From: Azotobacter chroococcum | Lineage (GTDB): Bacteria; Pseudomonadota; Gammaproteobacteria; Pseudomonadales; Pseudomonadaceae | Reading direction: 5' to 3' | DNA length: 64,000 nt | Assembly: GCF_004339665.1 (NCBI RefSeq) | Contig: NZ_SMMU01000010.1 | Span: forward strand, 62,001 to 126,000 | In this document: in pieces, positions 11,075-22,554 of the stretch | Layout of the letters: each line of letters begins with the position of its first letter | Position numbering within the stretch: position 1 is the first letter of the stretch | Translations under genes and position numbers: made by a program | Notes under the pieces: model-generated | What the model was told of the DNA's origin: nothing | Databases searched by the model: none | What the model saw: only the letters and a program-made list of their open reading frames with translations

Positions 11075-11950
11075 TCATGCAGTCGCCTGCAGCAGTTCGA
11101 GCAGGCGCTCCAGCGCCCCGTGCACCGGCGCATCGCGACGGCGCACCAGCAGCGTCGGCGCCGCCGCCAGGTCGGCCTCGATCGGCTGCCAGCGCACCAG
11201 CCGCCCGCGCGGATGCAGCTCCAGCAGGCTGCGCGGCAGCAGGCCGATGCCCATGCCGGCGGCGGCGCCGCCGAGGATCGCGTCGATCGAGCCATAGCTC
11301 TGCCGCGCGCCGATCTGCAGGCGGTGGCGCTCGCTCCAGCGCTCCAGGCGCTCGCGGTAGTGACAGCCGCTGGGAAAGCCGAGCAGGGTCACCGGCGCCT
11401 GCGCCAGGGACTCCAGGGTCTGTCCTTCCGGCAGCACCAGGACCAGCTCCTCGTGCCACAACACTTCGCCGCGCAGCCGCGGGTCCTCGTAGGGACCGCC
11501 GATCAGCGCGGCGTCCAGCCGGCCGGCGAGCACCTCGCCGAGCAGATGACCGCTGGTGCCGGTCACCAGGCTCAGGTCGAGCCGCGGCGCCTCCCGGTGG
11601 AAGGCCGCCAGCACCTCCGGCAGGCGCACGGCGGCGGTGGTTTCCATCGAGCCCAGGCGCAGCTCGCCGGCCCAGAGATCCTCCTGAACACTGCTCCAGG
11701 CCGCCCGGCAGAGCTGTTCCAGCCGCTCGGCATGGGGCAGCAGGCGGGTTCCCGCCGGAGTCAGGCGCAGGCGCTGGGCCTGGCGCTGGAACAGCGCGAC
11801 GCCGAGCTGCGCCTCCAATTGGCGCAGCCGCGCGGAGACGTTCGACGGCACGCAGTGCAGCTGCTGGGCCGCGCCAATCAGCGAGCCCGCGCGACTGACC
11901 GCGAGAAAGTGGCGCAGCAGTTGGGGATTGAGCCGTTCCCAGGAGGACAT
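11075..11950 (-). CDS. LysR-family transcriptional regulator of the adjacent MFS/tautomerase genes
   Basis: 291 residues: N-terminal winged helix-turn-helix (about residues 6-65, LLRHFLAVSRAGSLIGAAQQ) and a C-terminal periplasmic-binding-protein-like effector domain. The ATG is chosen over a GTG two codons upstream because GAGG lies five bases before it. It is divergent from the MFS transporter at 12060, the classic LysR arrangement in which the regulator controls its neighbour and itself; an inverted repeat in the 109-base spacer is a candidate operator. The effector cannot be told from sequence. Confidence 0.85.
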   Translation of the reverse strand: MSSWERLNPQLLRHFLAVSRAGSLIGAAQQLHCVPSNVSARLRQLEAQLGVALFQRQAQRLRLTPAGTRLLPHAERLEQLCRAAWSSVQEDLWAGELRLGSMETTAAVRLPEVLAAFHREAPRLDLSLVTGTSGHLLGEVLAGRLDAALIGGPYEDPRLRGEVLWHEELVLVLPEGQTLESLAQAPVTLLGFPSGCHYRERLERWSERHRLQIGARQSYGSIDAILGGAAAGMGIGLLPRSLLELHPRGRLVRWQPIEADLAAAPTLLVRRRDAPVHGALERLLELLQATA

Positions 11951-11971
11951 GGACACCTCGACAACACAAAA

Positions 11972-12000
11972 AGTGAAAACTGGCTTCAGTATTTTTCACT
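11972..12000. promoter_or_regulatory. Inverted repeat between LysR and MFS genes, candidate operator
   Basis: AGTGAAAA (11972-11979) and TTTTCACT (11993-12000) form a perfect 8-bp dyad with a 13-base spacer in the middle of the divergent promoter region. LysR regulators bind such dyads (T-N11-A type sites). The dyad is seen; binding is inferred. Confidence 0.5.
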
Positions 12001-12059
12001 GGCAGTCACATCCGGACAATCGCTAAGGTAGCCAAAAAACCACGGAAGGCGCCTTGCCC

Positions 12060-13265
12060 ATGGCTACTCAGCCCCGTCAGATCCTCCTCGCCCTGCTCGG
12101 CGGTAGCGCCGCGCTGGTGGTGGTGCACGCCCTCGGCCGCTTCGCCTTCACCCCGCTGCTGCCGCACTTTCTCGCCGACGGCCTGATCGATCTGCAGCAG
12201 GGCTCGCAGCTGGCGACCTGGAACTACGTCGGTTACCTGCTCGGCGCCCTGCTCGCCCTGGTCCTCCACGCCCCGGCGCGGCTGCGTCCCGGCCTGTTCC
12301 TGGCCCTGCTGCTGAACGCCCTGCTGACTCTGGCGCAATGCTTCGCCAGCGACTACGCGCTGCTGCTGGTCCTGCGCCTGGCCAACGGCATCAGCAACGG
12401 CGTGGTGTTCGTCCTCGCCCCGGCGCTGGTCCTCGAATGGCTGGCCAGCCGGCAGCGCGCCGGGCTGAGCGGCCTGGTCTACCTCGGCTTCGCCGCCGGC
12501 CTGCTGCTCTCCAACGGCCTGGCCAACTGGCCGGCCGCCTCGCTCGCCGGCGCGCAGCGCTGGCTGCCGATGGCCGCCCTGGCCGTGCCGCTGGCCCTGC
12601 TCGGCGCCTGGCTGCTGGCCCGCCTGCAGCTGCCGCCCCGCCCGGCGAGCGGCACGGGAAAAGGCACAGCACCCGCCACGGCGCTGTTCGACCGGGCCAG
12701 CACGCCGCTGTTTCTCGCCTACGCCGGCGCCGGTCTCGGCTACATCCTGCCGATGACCTTCCTGCCGACCCTGGCCCGCGAGCAGTTGCCGGCCGGCGAT
12801 CCGCTGCTCGAAGGCGCCTGGCGCTGGACCGCGCTGGCCTGCCTGCTGTCGATCCCGCTGTGGAACCACCTCGGCGCGCGCCTCGGCGACCGCCGCGCGC
12901 TGCTCGCCAGCTACGCCCTGCAGGCCCTCGGCGCCGCCGCCCCGCTGCTCTGGCCGGGGGCGACCGGCGTGCTGCTCTGCGCCCTGCTGGTGGGTGGGAC
13001 CTTCGTCGGCAGCGTGCTGCTGACCCAGCGCCTGGCCCGCAGTCTGCAACCGCACCAGGGACCGCGCCTGTCCGCCGCGCTGATCGCCCTGTACGGCGGC
13101 GCCCAGCTGCTCGGCCCCTGGCTCGCCGGACTCTGGGTCGGCCAGGGCGGCAGCCTGACCCAGAGTTTCGCCCTCGGCGCCGGCGCCCTGCTCTGGGCGC
13201 TCGCCTGGACCTGGCTGATTCCCGTCCACTTTCTGCACAAGGAAATCCAGCAATGCCCTACGTGA
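12060..13265 (+). CDS. MFS transporter, YbfB/YjiJ-like
   Basis: Integral membrane protein of 401 residues, about twelve hydrophobic segments in two halves, resembling the YbfB/YjiJ branch of the major facilitator superfamily. The ATG gives [19 protein letters not shown]; a TTG two codons earlier is the alternative, with GGAAGG upstream of both. The substrate is unknown. The last codons overlap the start of a tautomerase gene by 13 bases, so the two are co-translated, and a LysR gene is divergent. In P. aeruginosa I remember an acyl-CoA dehydrogenase gene at this place, so the module looks like a lineage-specific insertion. Confidence 0.85.
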   Translation: MATQPRQILLALLGGSAALVVVHALGRFAFTPLLPHFLADGLIDLQQGSQLATWNYVGYLLGALLALVLHAPARLRPGLFLALLLNALLTLAQCFASDYALLLVLRLANGISNGVVFVLAPALVLEWLASRQRAGLSGLVYLGFAAGLLLSNGLANWPAASLAGAQRWLPMAALAVPLALLGAWLLARLQLPPRPASGTGKGTAPATALFDRASTPLFLAYAGAGLGYILPMTFLPTLAREQLPAGDPLLEGAWRWTALACLLSIPLWNHLGARLGDRRALLASYALQALGAAAPLLWPGATGVLLCALLVGGTFVGSVLLTQRLARSLQPHQGPRLSAALIALYGGAQLLGPWLAGLWVGQGGSLTQSFALGAGALLWALAWTWLIPVHFLHKEIQQCPT

Positions 13266-13468
13266 ACATCAAGATCACCCGCGAAGGCGCAACCGCCGAA
13301 CAGAAACGCCAGCTCATCGAAGGCGCCACCCGGCTGCTGGTCGAGGTGCTGGGCAAGAACCCGGCGACCACCGTGGTGGTGATCGACGAGGTGGATACCG
13401 ACAACTGGGGCATCGGCGGCGTCCCGGTCACCGAGCGCCGGCGCAGCGAGGGACAGCCGCCGCAATAA
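13253..13468 (+). CDS. 4-oxalocrotonate tautomerase-family protein
   Basis: 71 residues beginning [12 protein letters not shown]. Pro2 becomes the N-terminal catalytic base after Met removal, as in the 4-OT family (about 62 residues; this one has a short C-terminal tail). The start lies inside the 3' end of the MFS gene. The family converts enols to ketones in aromatic or other catabolic routes, but no catabolic genes are adjacent, so the real substrate is unknown. Possibly the transporter exports or imports a compound that the tautomerase acts on; that is inference. Confidence 0.85.
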   Translation: MPYVNIKITREGATAEQKRQLIEGATRLLVEVLGKNPATTVVVIDEVDTDNWGIGGVPVTERRRSEGQPPQ

Positions 13469-13608
13469 CTCCGAACGGCGCGCCGGCCGGCCCTGTCGAC
13501 AGGCCGCCGGCGCATGCCGCAGAGCGGCCTCCCAGCCCCTGCCCGAGAGGCTCTGAGGCAGCCGAACAAAGGCCCTCCCCGCTCTTCCGAAAGCGCCGAA
13601 CATATCCT

Positions 13609-13638
13609 TTGACAGCCGGGCAAGGCAGCGGTTTTAAT
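13609..13638 (+). promoter_or_regulatory. Sigma-70-like promoter for the NhaP2-type antiporter gene
   Basis: TTGACA (13609-13614) and TTTAAT (13633-13638) with an 18-base spacer, about 60 bases before the TTG start. The 230-base gap 13469-13698 otherwise shows nothing recognisable. Confidence 0.5.
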
Positions 13639-13698
13639 CCGTTGGCACGCCCAATGCATATGCGTGGGTCCTTCCGCCGGCCGACCAGGAGACCCGAT

Positions 13699-15447
13699 TT
13701 GGATGCCGCCACCATCAACACCCTGTTCCTGATCGGCGCGCTGCTGGTGGGCTCCAGCATCCTGCTCAGTTCCCTGTCCACGCGGCTCGGCATCCCGATC
13801 CTGGTGATCTTCCTCGGCGTGGGCATGCTCGCCGGGATCGACGGCATCGGCGGTATCGTCTTCGACGATTATTCCCTGGCCTTCCTGGTCAGCAACCTGG
13901 CCCTGGCGATCATCCTCCTCGACGGCGGCATGCGCACCCGCGTCGCCACCTTCCGCGTGGCGCTCTGGCCGGCAATGTCGCTGGCCACCCTGGGGGTGGC
14001 GGTCACCTCCGGGCTGACCGGACTGGCCGCCGCCTGGTTGTTCGACCTCAGCCTGCTGCAGGGCCTGCTGATCGGCGCCATCGTCGGCTCCACCGATGCC
14101 GCGGTGGTGTTCAACCTGCTCAACGGCAAGGGCCTCAACGAGCGGGTCGGCGCCACCCTGGAAATCGAATCGGGCAGCAACGACCCGATGGCGGTGTTCC
14201 TAACCGTGACGCTGATCGACATGCTCGCCTCCGGCCAGACCGGCTCCGGCTGGGGCGTGCTGGTCAGCCTGCTGCAGCAGTTCGGCATCGGCATCGCCCT
14301 CGGCCTGGCCGGCGGCTGGCTGCTGCTGAAAACGATCAATCGTCTGGATGTGGCCGACGGCCTCTATCCGCTGCTGGCGGTCAGCGGCGGCATCATGATC
14401 TACGCCCTCGCCGGCGCGATCGGTGGCAGCGGCATCCTCGCCGTCTACGTCTGCGGGCTGCTGATGGGCAACCGGCCGATCCGCAACCGCCACGGCATCC
14501 TGCACATGTTCGACGGCCTGGCCTGGATCAGCCAGATCGGCATGTTCCTGGTCCTCGGCCTGCTGCTCACCCCCAGCGACCTGCTGCCCATCGCCCTGCC
14601 GGCGCTGGGCCTGTCGCTGTGGATGATCCTCGTCGCCCGCCCGCTGTCGGTGTTCCTCGGCCTGCTGCCGTTTCCCAACTTCCACCTGCGCGAGCGGCTG
14701 TTCATCTCCTGGGTCGGCCTGCGCGGCGCGGTGCCGGTGATCCTCGCGGTCTTCCCGCTGATGGCCGGGCTGCCCCAGGCGAACCTGTACTTCAACGTGG
14801 CCTTCTTCATCGTGCTGGTGTCGCTGCTGCTGCAGGGCACCACCCTCGGCTGGGCGGCGCGCAAGGCCCGGGTCGAGGTGCCGCCCTCGCCCACGCCGAT
14901 CTCGCGGACCGGCCTGCAGATCCACCCCACCAGCCAGTGGGAGCTGTTCATCTATCGCCTGAGCGCCAACAAGTGGTGCATCGGCGCCGCCCTGCGCGAC
15001 CTGAAGATGCCCGACGGCACGCGCATCGCCGCGCTGTTCCGCGGCCGGCAGCTGCTCCACCCGTCCGGCAGCACCCGCCTGGAGGTTGGCGACCTGCTCT
15101 GCGTGATCGGTCACGAGGAGGACCTGCCGAGTCTCGGCAAGCTGTTCAGCCAGCCGCCGCAGCGCGGCCAGGACCTGCGCTTCTTCGGCGACTTCGTGCT
15201 CGAGGGCGAGGCCGAGCTGGGCGCCCTGGCGGCGCTCTACGGCCTGAAGCTCGACGGCATCGACGGCCAGCAGTCGCTCGGCCGCTTCATCGCCGGGCTG
15301 ATCGGCGGCCATCCGGTGGTCGGCGACCACGTGGAATGGAACGGCATGACCTGGACCGTGGCGGCCATGGAGGGCGACCGGGTGTGCAAGGTCGGCCTGA
15401 AGTTCCCCGAGGACGGCAGCCGTTCGGGACCGGCCCTGTTCCTCTGA
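13699..15447 (+). CDS. nhaP2: K+/H+ (Na+/H+) antiporter, NhaP2/CvrA type
   Basis: Inner-membrane cation/proton antiporter of the CPA1 group; the E. coli relative is needed for volume regulation at low osmolarity. 582 residues: about twelve hydrophobic segments up to residue 395, with the conserved STDAAVVF and [10 protein letters not shown] transport motifs, then a cytoplasmic TrkA_C nucleotide-binding domain (about 405-490) and a C-terminal CorC/HlyC-type domain. The TTG start is chosen because it gives (M)[17 protein letters not shown] as in relatives and has AGGAGA six bases upstream; 30 upstream in-frame codons are non-homologous. The downstream mechanosensitive channel gene also suits osmotic defence. 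Confidence 0.9.
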   Translation: MDAATINTLFLIGALLVGSSILLSSLSTRLGIPILVIFLGVGMLAGIDGIGGIVFDDYSLAFLVSNLALAIILLDGGMRTRVATFRVALWPAMSLATLGVAVTSGLTGLAAAWLFDLSLLQGLLIGAIVGSTDAAVVFNLLNGKGLNERVGATLEIESGSNDPMAVFLTVTLIDMLASGQTGSGWGVLVSLLQQFGIGIALGLAGGWLLLKTINRLDVADGLYPLLAVSGGIMIYALAGAIGGSGILAVYVCGLLMGNRPIRNRHGILHMFDGLAWISQIGMFLVLGLLLTPSDLLPIALPALGLSLWMILVARPLSVFLGLLPFPNFHLRERLFISWVGLRGAVPVILAVFPLMAGLPQANLYFNVAFFIVLVSLLLQGTTLGWAARKARVEVPPSPTPISRTGLQIHPTSQWELFIYRLSANKWCIGAALRDLKMPDGTRIAALFRGRQLLHPSGSTRLEVGDLLCVIGHEEDLPSLGKLFSQPPQRGQDLRFFGDFVLEGEAELGALAALYGLKLDGIDGQQSLGRFIAGLIGGHPVVGDHVEWNGMTWTVAAMEGDRVCKVGLKFPEDGSRSGPALFL

Positions 15448-15529
15448 GAGGCGAGCTCGTCGGACGGGCGTGCGAAAAAGGCATCGTTTGCTACACTGGG
15501 GCCTTTTTCAGCCGAAAGACCCAGACGCC

Positions 15530-18500
15530 ATGACTGTTTCGCGTTCCCTGTTCAGCGTTCTTCTTCTCGCGCTCTGCCTCCAGATTCCCGGCCTGCAGGC
15601 CGCCGAGCCGCCCAGCCGCAAGGCCGTGCAGACCAGCCTGGAAGGGCTGGCCGAGCGCAAGCTGCCGGAGGCCGAACAGGCCGCCGTCAAGCAGCAGCTC
15701 GAGCAGACCCTGATCCAGCTCGATCTCCTCCAGGAGAGCGGGCAGGCGATGACCGAACTCAAGCGCCAGCTGGCCGCCGCGCCGCAGCAGACCAAGGCCG
15801 CCCAGCGCGAGCTGGCCAGCCTCAAGGAAGCCGCGCAGAAGCCGGTGAGCCCGCCGAACGGCAATACCCCGCTGCCGCGGCTGATGGACCAGCTGACCGC
15901 CCGCAACGCCCAGCTGGCCGAATGGCAGCAGGCGCTGAACGACGCCAACAGCCTGCTGGTCAGCTCGCAGACCCGCCCAGAGCGGGCGCAGACGGAAATC
16001 GCCGCCAACCAGGCCCGCACCCTGGAAATCAACGCCCTGCTCAAGAGCGGCAAGCAGGACGGCAAGGCGCTAAGCGCGGAAGGCCGCGGCCTGCTGGAGG
16101 CCGAGCTGGCCGCCCTGGAAGCCAAGACCGCGCTGCGCCGCCAGGAGCTCGCCGGCAACAGCCAGCTGCTGGAGCTGGGCGCCAGCCAGCGCGACCTGCT
16201 GCAGGAGCGCATCCAGCGCCTGACGCAGGAGATCGCCGCCATGCAGGCGGTGATCAACGAAAAACGCCTGGCGATGTCCGAGGAAACCTTCGCCGCGCTC
16301 TCCCGCGATGCCAGCGCGGCCGGCTCCGACAGCCTGCTGGCCAAGGAAACCGCCGCCAACCTGAAGCTGTCCGACACCCTGCTGCGCACCACCGACCAGC
16401 TCAACGAGCGCACCCGGCAGAACCTGGAAACCAAGCATACCCTGGACAGCCTCGTCCAGAACGAGCAGGCCCTTGAGGAGCAGATCGAGGTCCTGCGCGG
16501 CAGTCTGCTGCTGGCCAAGATCCTCCTCCAGCAGAAGCTCGCCCTGCCCCAGGTGCAGACCAACGGCCGTCTCACCGACGAGATCGGCGACATCCGTCTC
16601 TCCCAGTTCGAACTCGGCCAGACGCGCAGCGACATCGGCAATCCGTCCGCCTATGTCGACCGCCTGCTGGCCAAGCAGACGGCAGAAGGGGAAGCGCCGG
16701 CCGATCCGGCGCTGCGCAGCGCCCTGCTGGAACTGGTGAACAGCCGCAGCGAGCTGATCGATCGTCTCGACCGCGAACTCAACGCCCTGCTCAACGAGGC
16801 GATCACCCTGCAGCTGAACCAGAAGCAGCTGCTCGATACCGCGAAAAAGATGGCGGCCACCCTGGAAGAGCAGCTGTTCTGGATTCCCAGCAACAAGCCG
16901 CTCGACCTGGACTGGCTGAAGACCGCCCCGCAGCGTCTCCAGGAGCAGATCGCCGACACCTCGTGGACGACCATTCTCAAGGATCTGGGCACCGGCCTGA
17001 TCCAGCGGCCGTTGATCTTCCTGCCGCTGCTGCTGCTGATCGGCGTGCTGGTCTGGCAGCGCGGCGCCATCACCCGCAAGCTCGACACGCTGCACGCCGA
17101 CATCGGCCACTACCGCCGCGACAGCCAGCGGCATACCCCCAAGGCACTGCTCCTCAACCTGCTGCTGGCCCTGCCCGGCACCCTGTTCCTCGCCCTCGGT
17201 GGCTACACCCTGCAGATGGACGCCCGCGGCCAGAATCCCTACCTCGGGGCCGCGCTGAACGACATGGCGCTGGCCTGGCTGGTGCTCTACGGCACCTACA
17301 AGATCCTTGCCGAAGGCGGCGTCGCCGAACTGCACTTCGGCTGGCCGCGACCGCAGGTCGCCTTCCTGCGCCGGCAGATCCGCCACTTCACCCTGGTCGT
17401 GCTGGCCCTGGTCGGGGTGATCGGCTTCGCTCGCAACCAGCCGGGCGCCCTGGACAACGACGTGCTCGGCATCCTCGTGCTGCTCTCCGGCTACGCGCTG
17501 CTGGCCTGGATGCTCGGCAAGCTCCTGCTGCGCGGCCCGGAAAAGGACAAACCCTCGTTCCTCAACCTGCTGGTCGGCATCCTGTTCACCCTGCTGCCGG
17601 TCGGCCTGATCGTCGGCCTGGCACTCGGCTACTACTACACCGCCCTGCGCCTCGGCGATCGTCTGGTCGAAAGCCTCTATGTGCTGCTGGTCTGGGTCGT
17701 CGCGGAAGCCACTCTGGTGCGCGGCCTGGCGGTGGCGGCACGCCGCCTGGCCTACCAGCGCGCGCTGGCCAAGCGGCAGGCCGCCGCGGCGGACGGCGCC
17801 GAGAGCGGCGAAGCGGTGGAGGAGCCGGCGCTGGATATCGAGCAGGTCAACCAGCAGTCGCTGCGGCTGATCCGCCTGACCCTGTTCGGCCTGCTGCTCG
17901 GCGTCCTGTATTGGGTCTGGGCCGACCTGATCACGGTGGTCGACTACCTGGACAACGTCACCCTCTACGAATTCACCAGCGGAAGCGGCGCGACCGCCAG
18001 CCTGGTGCCGATCAGCCTGCGCGACGTCCTCGCCGCCCTGCTGATCGCCGCCCTCACCGTGGTCCTCGCCCGCAACCTGCCGGGCCTGCTGGAAATGCTC
18101 ATCCTGTCGCGGCTGAACCTGGGCCAGGGCAGCGCCTATGCCACCACCACCCTGCTCAACTACGTGATCTTCGGCTTCGGCATCGTCAGCGCCCTGTCCA
18201 CCCTCGGGGTCAGCTGGGACAAGCTGCAGTGGCTGGTCGCCGCGCTCTCGGTGGGCATCGGCTTCGGCATGCAGGAGATCATCGCCAACTTCATCTCCGG
18301 CCTGATCATCCTCTTCGAGCGCCCGGTGCGCATCGGCGACCTGGTCACCGTCGGCGGCGTCAGCGGCTCGGTGAGCAAGATCCGCATCCGCGCCACCCAC
18401 ATCATCGACGCCGACCGCAAGGTGGTGATCGTCCCGAACAAGACCTTCATCACCAGCCAGCTGACCAACTGGACCCTGGCCGACACCGTCACCCGCCTGG

Positions 18501-18886
18501 TGCTCAAGGTCGGCGTCGGCTACGGCTCGAACCTGGACCGGGTGCGCGAACTGCTCTACCAGGCCGCCAACGAGAACCCGCGGGTACTGCGCGAGCCGCC
18601 GCCGCTGGTGCTGTTCCAGACCTTCGGCGAGAGCACCCTGGACCACGACCTGATCATCCACGTGCGCGAACTGGCCGACCGCGGCCGCGCCACCGACGAG
18701 ATCAACCGGCGCATCGACGAACTGTTCCGCGAGCACCACATCGACATCGCCTTCCGTCAGGTCGAGGTGTTCGTCAAGAACCCCAAGGGCCAGGAGCAGC
18801 TGCTCGAGAGCGGCGAACTCCAGGCCGCCCTCGGCGCCGCGGCCGTCAAACCCAGCGCCCCGCCCGCGGCGGGCGGGCAGGCCTGA
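15530..18886 (+). CDS. mscK: Large mechanosensitive channel, MscK/MscM (KefA) type
   Basis: Releases solutes on hypo-osmotic shock. 1118 residues: a signal peptide (MTVSRSLFSVLLLALCLQ, cut near AADP-like LQAAEP), a long periplasmic coiled-coil domain (about 30-480), an eight- to nine-segment membrane region (about 500-900), and the MscS pore module with GIGFGMQEIIANFISG (about residues 910-930) plus the MscS beta and C-terminal domains. The start is the ATG that opens the signal peptide; the frame is open 20 codons further without similarity. The protein could be the K+-regulated MscK or the MscM/YjeP branch; the length fits both. It follows the antiporter gene by 82 bases. Confidence 0.92.
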   Translation: MTVSRSLFSVLLLALCLQIPGLQAAEPPSRKAVQTSLEGLAERKLPEAEQAAVKQQLEQTLIQLDLLQESGQAMTELKRQLAAAPQQTKAAQRELASLKEAAQKPVSPPNGNTPLPRLMDQLTARNAQLAEWQQALNDANSLLVSSQTRPERAQTEIAANQARTLEINALLKSGKQDGKALSAEGRGLLEAELAALEAKTALRRQELAGNSQLLELGASQRDLLQERIQRLTQEIAAMQAVINEKRLAMSEETFAALSRDASAAGSDSLLAKETAANLKLSDTLLRTTDQLNERTRQNLETKHTLDSLVQNEQALEEQIEVLRGSLLLAKILLQQKLALPQVQTNGRLTDEIGDIRLSQFELGQTRSDIGNPSAYVDRLLAKQTAEGEAPADPALRSALLELVNSRSELIDRLDRELNALLNEAITLQLNQKQLLDTAKKMAATLEEQLFWIPSNKPLDLDWLKTAPQRLQEQIADTSWTTILKDLGTGLIQRPLIFLPLLLLIGVLVWQRGAITRKLDTLHADIGHYRRDSQRHTPKALLLNLLLALPGTLFLALGGYTLQMDARGQNPYLGAALNDMALAWLVLYGTYKILAEGGVAELHFGWPRPQVAFLRRQIRHFTLVVLALVGVIGFARNQPGALDNDVLGILVLLSGYALLAWMLGKLLLRGPEKDKPSFLNLLVGILFTLLPVGLIVGLALGYYYTALRLGDRLVESLYVLLVWVVAEATLVRGLAVAARRLAYQRALAKRQAAAADGAESGEAVEEPALDIEQVNQQSLRLIRLTLFGLLLGVLYWVWADLITVVDYLDNVTLYEFTSGSGATASLVPISLRDVLAALLIAALTVVLARNLPGLLEMLILSRLNLGQGSAYATTTLLNYVIFGFGIVSALSTLGVSWDKLQWLVAALSVGIGFGMQEIIANFISGLIILFERPVRIGDLVTVGGVSGSVSKIRIRATHIIDADRKVVIVPNKTFITSQLTNWTLADTVTRLVLKVGVGYGSNLDRVRELLYQAANENPRVLREPPPLVLFQTFGESTLDHDLIIHVRELADRGRATDEINRRIDELFREHHIDIAFRQVEVFVKNPKGQEQLLESGELQAALGAAAVKPSAPPAAGGQA

Positions 18887-18930
18887 CTCCGACGGCGGGC
18901 GAGCGTGTTATGGTGGGTTCTCCCAGGTAG

Positions 18931-20409
<1,479 letters not shown>

Positions 20410-20419
20410 GCCGACGAAC

Positions 20420-20746
20420 TCAGCCCTGCCCCAACCTGCGCAGCGCCTCCAGACGGAAGGCGATGTCCTGCTCCAGTTCGGCCAGCTGGCGCTGCAGGCG
20501 CAGGCGGGTGGCCTCGTCGTCGGCCGCCGCCAGGCTGGCGCGCAGGCTGGCACGCAGCCGAAACAGCTCCACTTCCGCGGGCGGCACCCCGGCGCTTTTC
20601 ATGACCTGGAAGGCCATGCGCAACCCGGGCGGGGTCTGCAGCCAGGCTTCATCGATCTCCAGCGGCTTGCCCGTTCCGCCGCGCAACTGACCGGCGGCGA
20701 TCGCCCAGGCCAGTTGGCGGCCGATTTCATCATCCAGTGCTTTCAT
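20420..20746 (-). CDS. DUF1992 (DnaJC28-like conserved) domain protein
   Basis: 108 residues beginning MKALDDEIGRQLAWAIAAGQ. The pattern with a GxGKPLEIDE motif and a following PPGLRMAFQVMKSAGVPP segment is the DUF1992 signature, also found in the human DnaJ-homologue subfamily C member 28, but no J domain is present. The C-terminal half is a charged helix likely to form a coiled coil. The start is the ATG behind AGGAGA; eight upstream in-frame codons are excluded. Cellular role unknown. Confidence 0.8.
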   Translation of the reverse strand: MKALDDEIGRQLAWAIAAGQLRGGTGKPLEIDEAWLQTPPGLRMAFQVMKSAGVPPAEVELFRLRASLRASLAAADDEATRLRLQRQLAELEQDIAFRLEALRRLGQG

Positions 20747-20937
20747 GACGTCTCCTGCCGGACGTGGCACAAAAATTTAGAATGCCGCACGCCGGACAAG
20801 GCAGACAATCAGGCGCATTTAATCCTATTTGGCATATAAACCTTCTCAAACATTCTTAGACTATCTAAAAAAAGCCGCTTATCTTTGCGGCGGCCTCGCT
20901 TTTGCCTGTTCTACAACCCACTGTCAGGCGCAACTGC

Positions 20938-21915
20938 ATGAAAATCCGCGATCTCGATCTCAGCCCAAGTCTGCTCAACGCGGAGCACCAGGCACTGGGA
21001 TTACCTCCCGTAGAAGACTTCGTTTCGCACCCGGACAACCACCCCGTCCTGCGCGCAGCCATGTGGACGGCCGCGCTGATCTTGGCCGGGCTGGTGGTAT
21101 TTCTCACCTGGCGCCTGTTCTTCGGCGACAACGGCGGCATCACTGGTCTGGAGATCATCGAGCAGACCCTGGCCAGCCCGACCTTCTGGAGCGCCGTTGC
21201 CGTTGGCTTCTTCGCGCAAATAATCGATGGCGCGCTGGGCATGGCTTACGGCATCACGGCCACTACCTTCCTGCTCAGTGCCGGCGCCTCGCCGGCAGCG
21301 GCCAGCGCCAGCGTACACATCGCCGAGGTGTTCACCACCGGGCTATCCGGTATCGCTCACGTCAAGCTGGGCAACGTCAACAAGTCGCTGTTTCTGCGTC
21401 TCTTGTTGCCAGGGATCATCGGCGCAGTACTCGGCGCGGTGCTGATCACCCAGTTCGACGGCAAGGTGCTCAAGCCTTTCATTTCCGCCTACCTGCTGCT
21501 GATGGGCCTGTACATCCTGAGCAAGGCGTACCGCCATGTGATCCAGCGCAAGGCGCCCAAGCATGTGGCTAAGCTGGCCCTGTTCGGTGGCTTCGTCGAT
21601 GCCGCCGGCGGCGGCGGCTGGGGTCCGGTGGTCACCAGCAGCCTGCTCGGTTCCGGCAGCGACCCGCGCACCACCATTGGTTCGGTCAACTTCGCCGAGT
21701 TCTTCCTAACCCTTTCCAGCGCCACCTCGTTCATCCTGCTGGCCGGGCAGCCGGATACCTGGAAGCTGGTCGCCGGCCTGGTGTTCGGCGGCCTGTTCGC
21801 CTCCCCCTTCGCCGCCATGCTGTGCAAAAAGCTGTCGGCCCGAACCCTGCTGACCATCGTTGGCTGCCTGATCACCCTGATCAGCGCTTACAACATCTAT
21901 ATCGGCCTGGCCTGA
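20938..21915 (+). CDS. TauE/SafE (TSUP) family membrane permease, probable sulfite/organosulfur exporter
   Basis: 325 residues. A soluble N-terminus (about 1-40) precedes eight or so hydrophobic segments. The paired TSUP repeats are visible as GFFAQIIDGALGMAYG (near residue 88) and GFVDAAGGGGWGPV (near residue 220), the signature of TauE/SafE transporters of sulfite, sulfonates and related anions. The ATG gives MKIRDLDLSPSLLNAEHQALG. Its coding sequence and the 190-base leader are visibly richer in A+T than the neighbours. It stands alone between convergent/parallel unrelated genes; the exact substrate is unknown. Confidence 0.85.
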   Translation: MKIRDLDLSPSLLNAEHQALGLPPVEDFVSHPDNHPVLRAAMWTAALILAGLVVFLTWRLFFGDNGGITGLEIIEQTLASPTFWSAVAVGFFAQIIDGALGMAYGITATTFLLSAGASPAAASASVHIAEVFTTGLSGIAHVKLGNVNKSLFLRLLLPGIIGAVLGAVLITQFDGKVLKPFISAYLLLMGLYILSKAYRHVIQRKAPKHVAKLALFGGFVDAAGGGGWGPVVTSSLLGSGSDPRTTIGSVNFAEFFLTLSSATSFILLAGQPDTWKLVAGLVFGGLFASPFAAMLCKKLSARTLLTIVGCLITLISAYNIYIGLA

Positions 21916-22018
21916 GGCACGGAGCCCCTCCGCTGCCACCGGGTCCGCTCGGCAGCAGCCTCCCTTGATTTCCCCGCCCGCGGCTCCAGATAGGGAACGA
22001 ACGCCTCCGGAGCCCGCC

Positions 22019-22453
22019 ATGATCGAAGCCCTGCTGATCCCCTGCCCGCATTGCCACAGCCTCAACCGCCTCCCCGCCGCGCGCCTGGGCGAAGCGCCGC
22101 GCTGCGGACGCTGCAAGAGCCCCGTGCTGCCCGGCAGCCCCTTCGCCGTCGACGCCGCCGGCTTCGCCGCCCAGCTCAGGGGCGACCTGCCGCTGCTGCT
22201 GGATGTCTGGGCCGACTGGTGCGGGCCGTGCAAGGCCTTCGCGCCGGTCTTCGAGCAGGCCGCCCGGGAACTGAGCGGACGGGTGCGCCTGGCCAAGCTG
22301 GACAGCGAGGCCGAGCCGCAGCTGGCCGGACAGCTGGGGATCCGCTCGATTCCCAGCCTGATCCTGTTCCGGGACGGCCGCGAAGTGGCCCGCCAGAGCG
22401 GCGCCCTGCCGCTGCCGCAGCTGCTCGCCTGGCTGCGCCAGCAGGGCGTCTGA
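22019..22453 (+). CDS. trxC: Thioredoxin 2 (zinc-finger thioredoxin)
   Basis: 144 residues. An N-terminal zinc-binding hook CPHC (9-12) and CGRC (29-32) is followed by a thioredoxin fold with active site WCGPC (67-71) and cis-proline loop RSIPSLILF. TrxC reduces protein disulfides in the cytoplasm and is often induced by oxidative stress. The ATG follows GGAG at six bases; the 18 in-frame upstream codons lack similarity. The uspA-like gene follows on the same strand, so both may respond to stress. Confidence 0.93.
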   Translation: MIEALLIPCPHCHSLNRLPAARLGEAPRCGRCKSPVLPGSPFAVDAAGFAAQLRGDLPLLLDVWADWCGPCKAFAPVFEQAARELSGRVRLAKLDSEAEPQLAGQLGIRSIPSLILFRDGREVARQSGALPLPQLLAWLRQQGV

Positions 22454-22554
22454 AGCATCGCCAGCGTCACATCACGGCGGCGGCGGGCTTGCCGCAGGTC
22501 AAGGTCCCGCCCCCGGCTTGCCGCCAGACTGAGCCCCCTTCAGGAGGAAGCGCC

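Noticed and set aside
16070-18739. 889-codon minus-strand open frame across the mscK gene
   Set aside because: Shadow frame with Gln/Asp/Gly-rich nonsense composition; the plus-strand frame has clear MscS domains.
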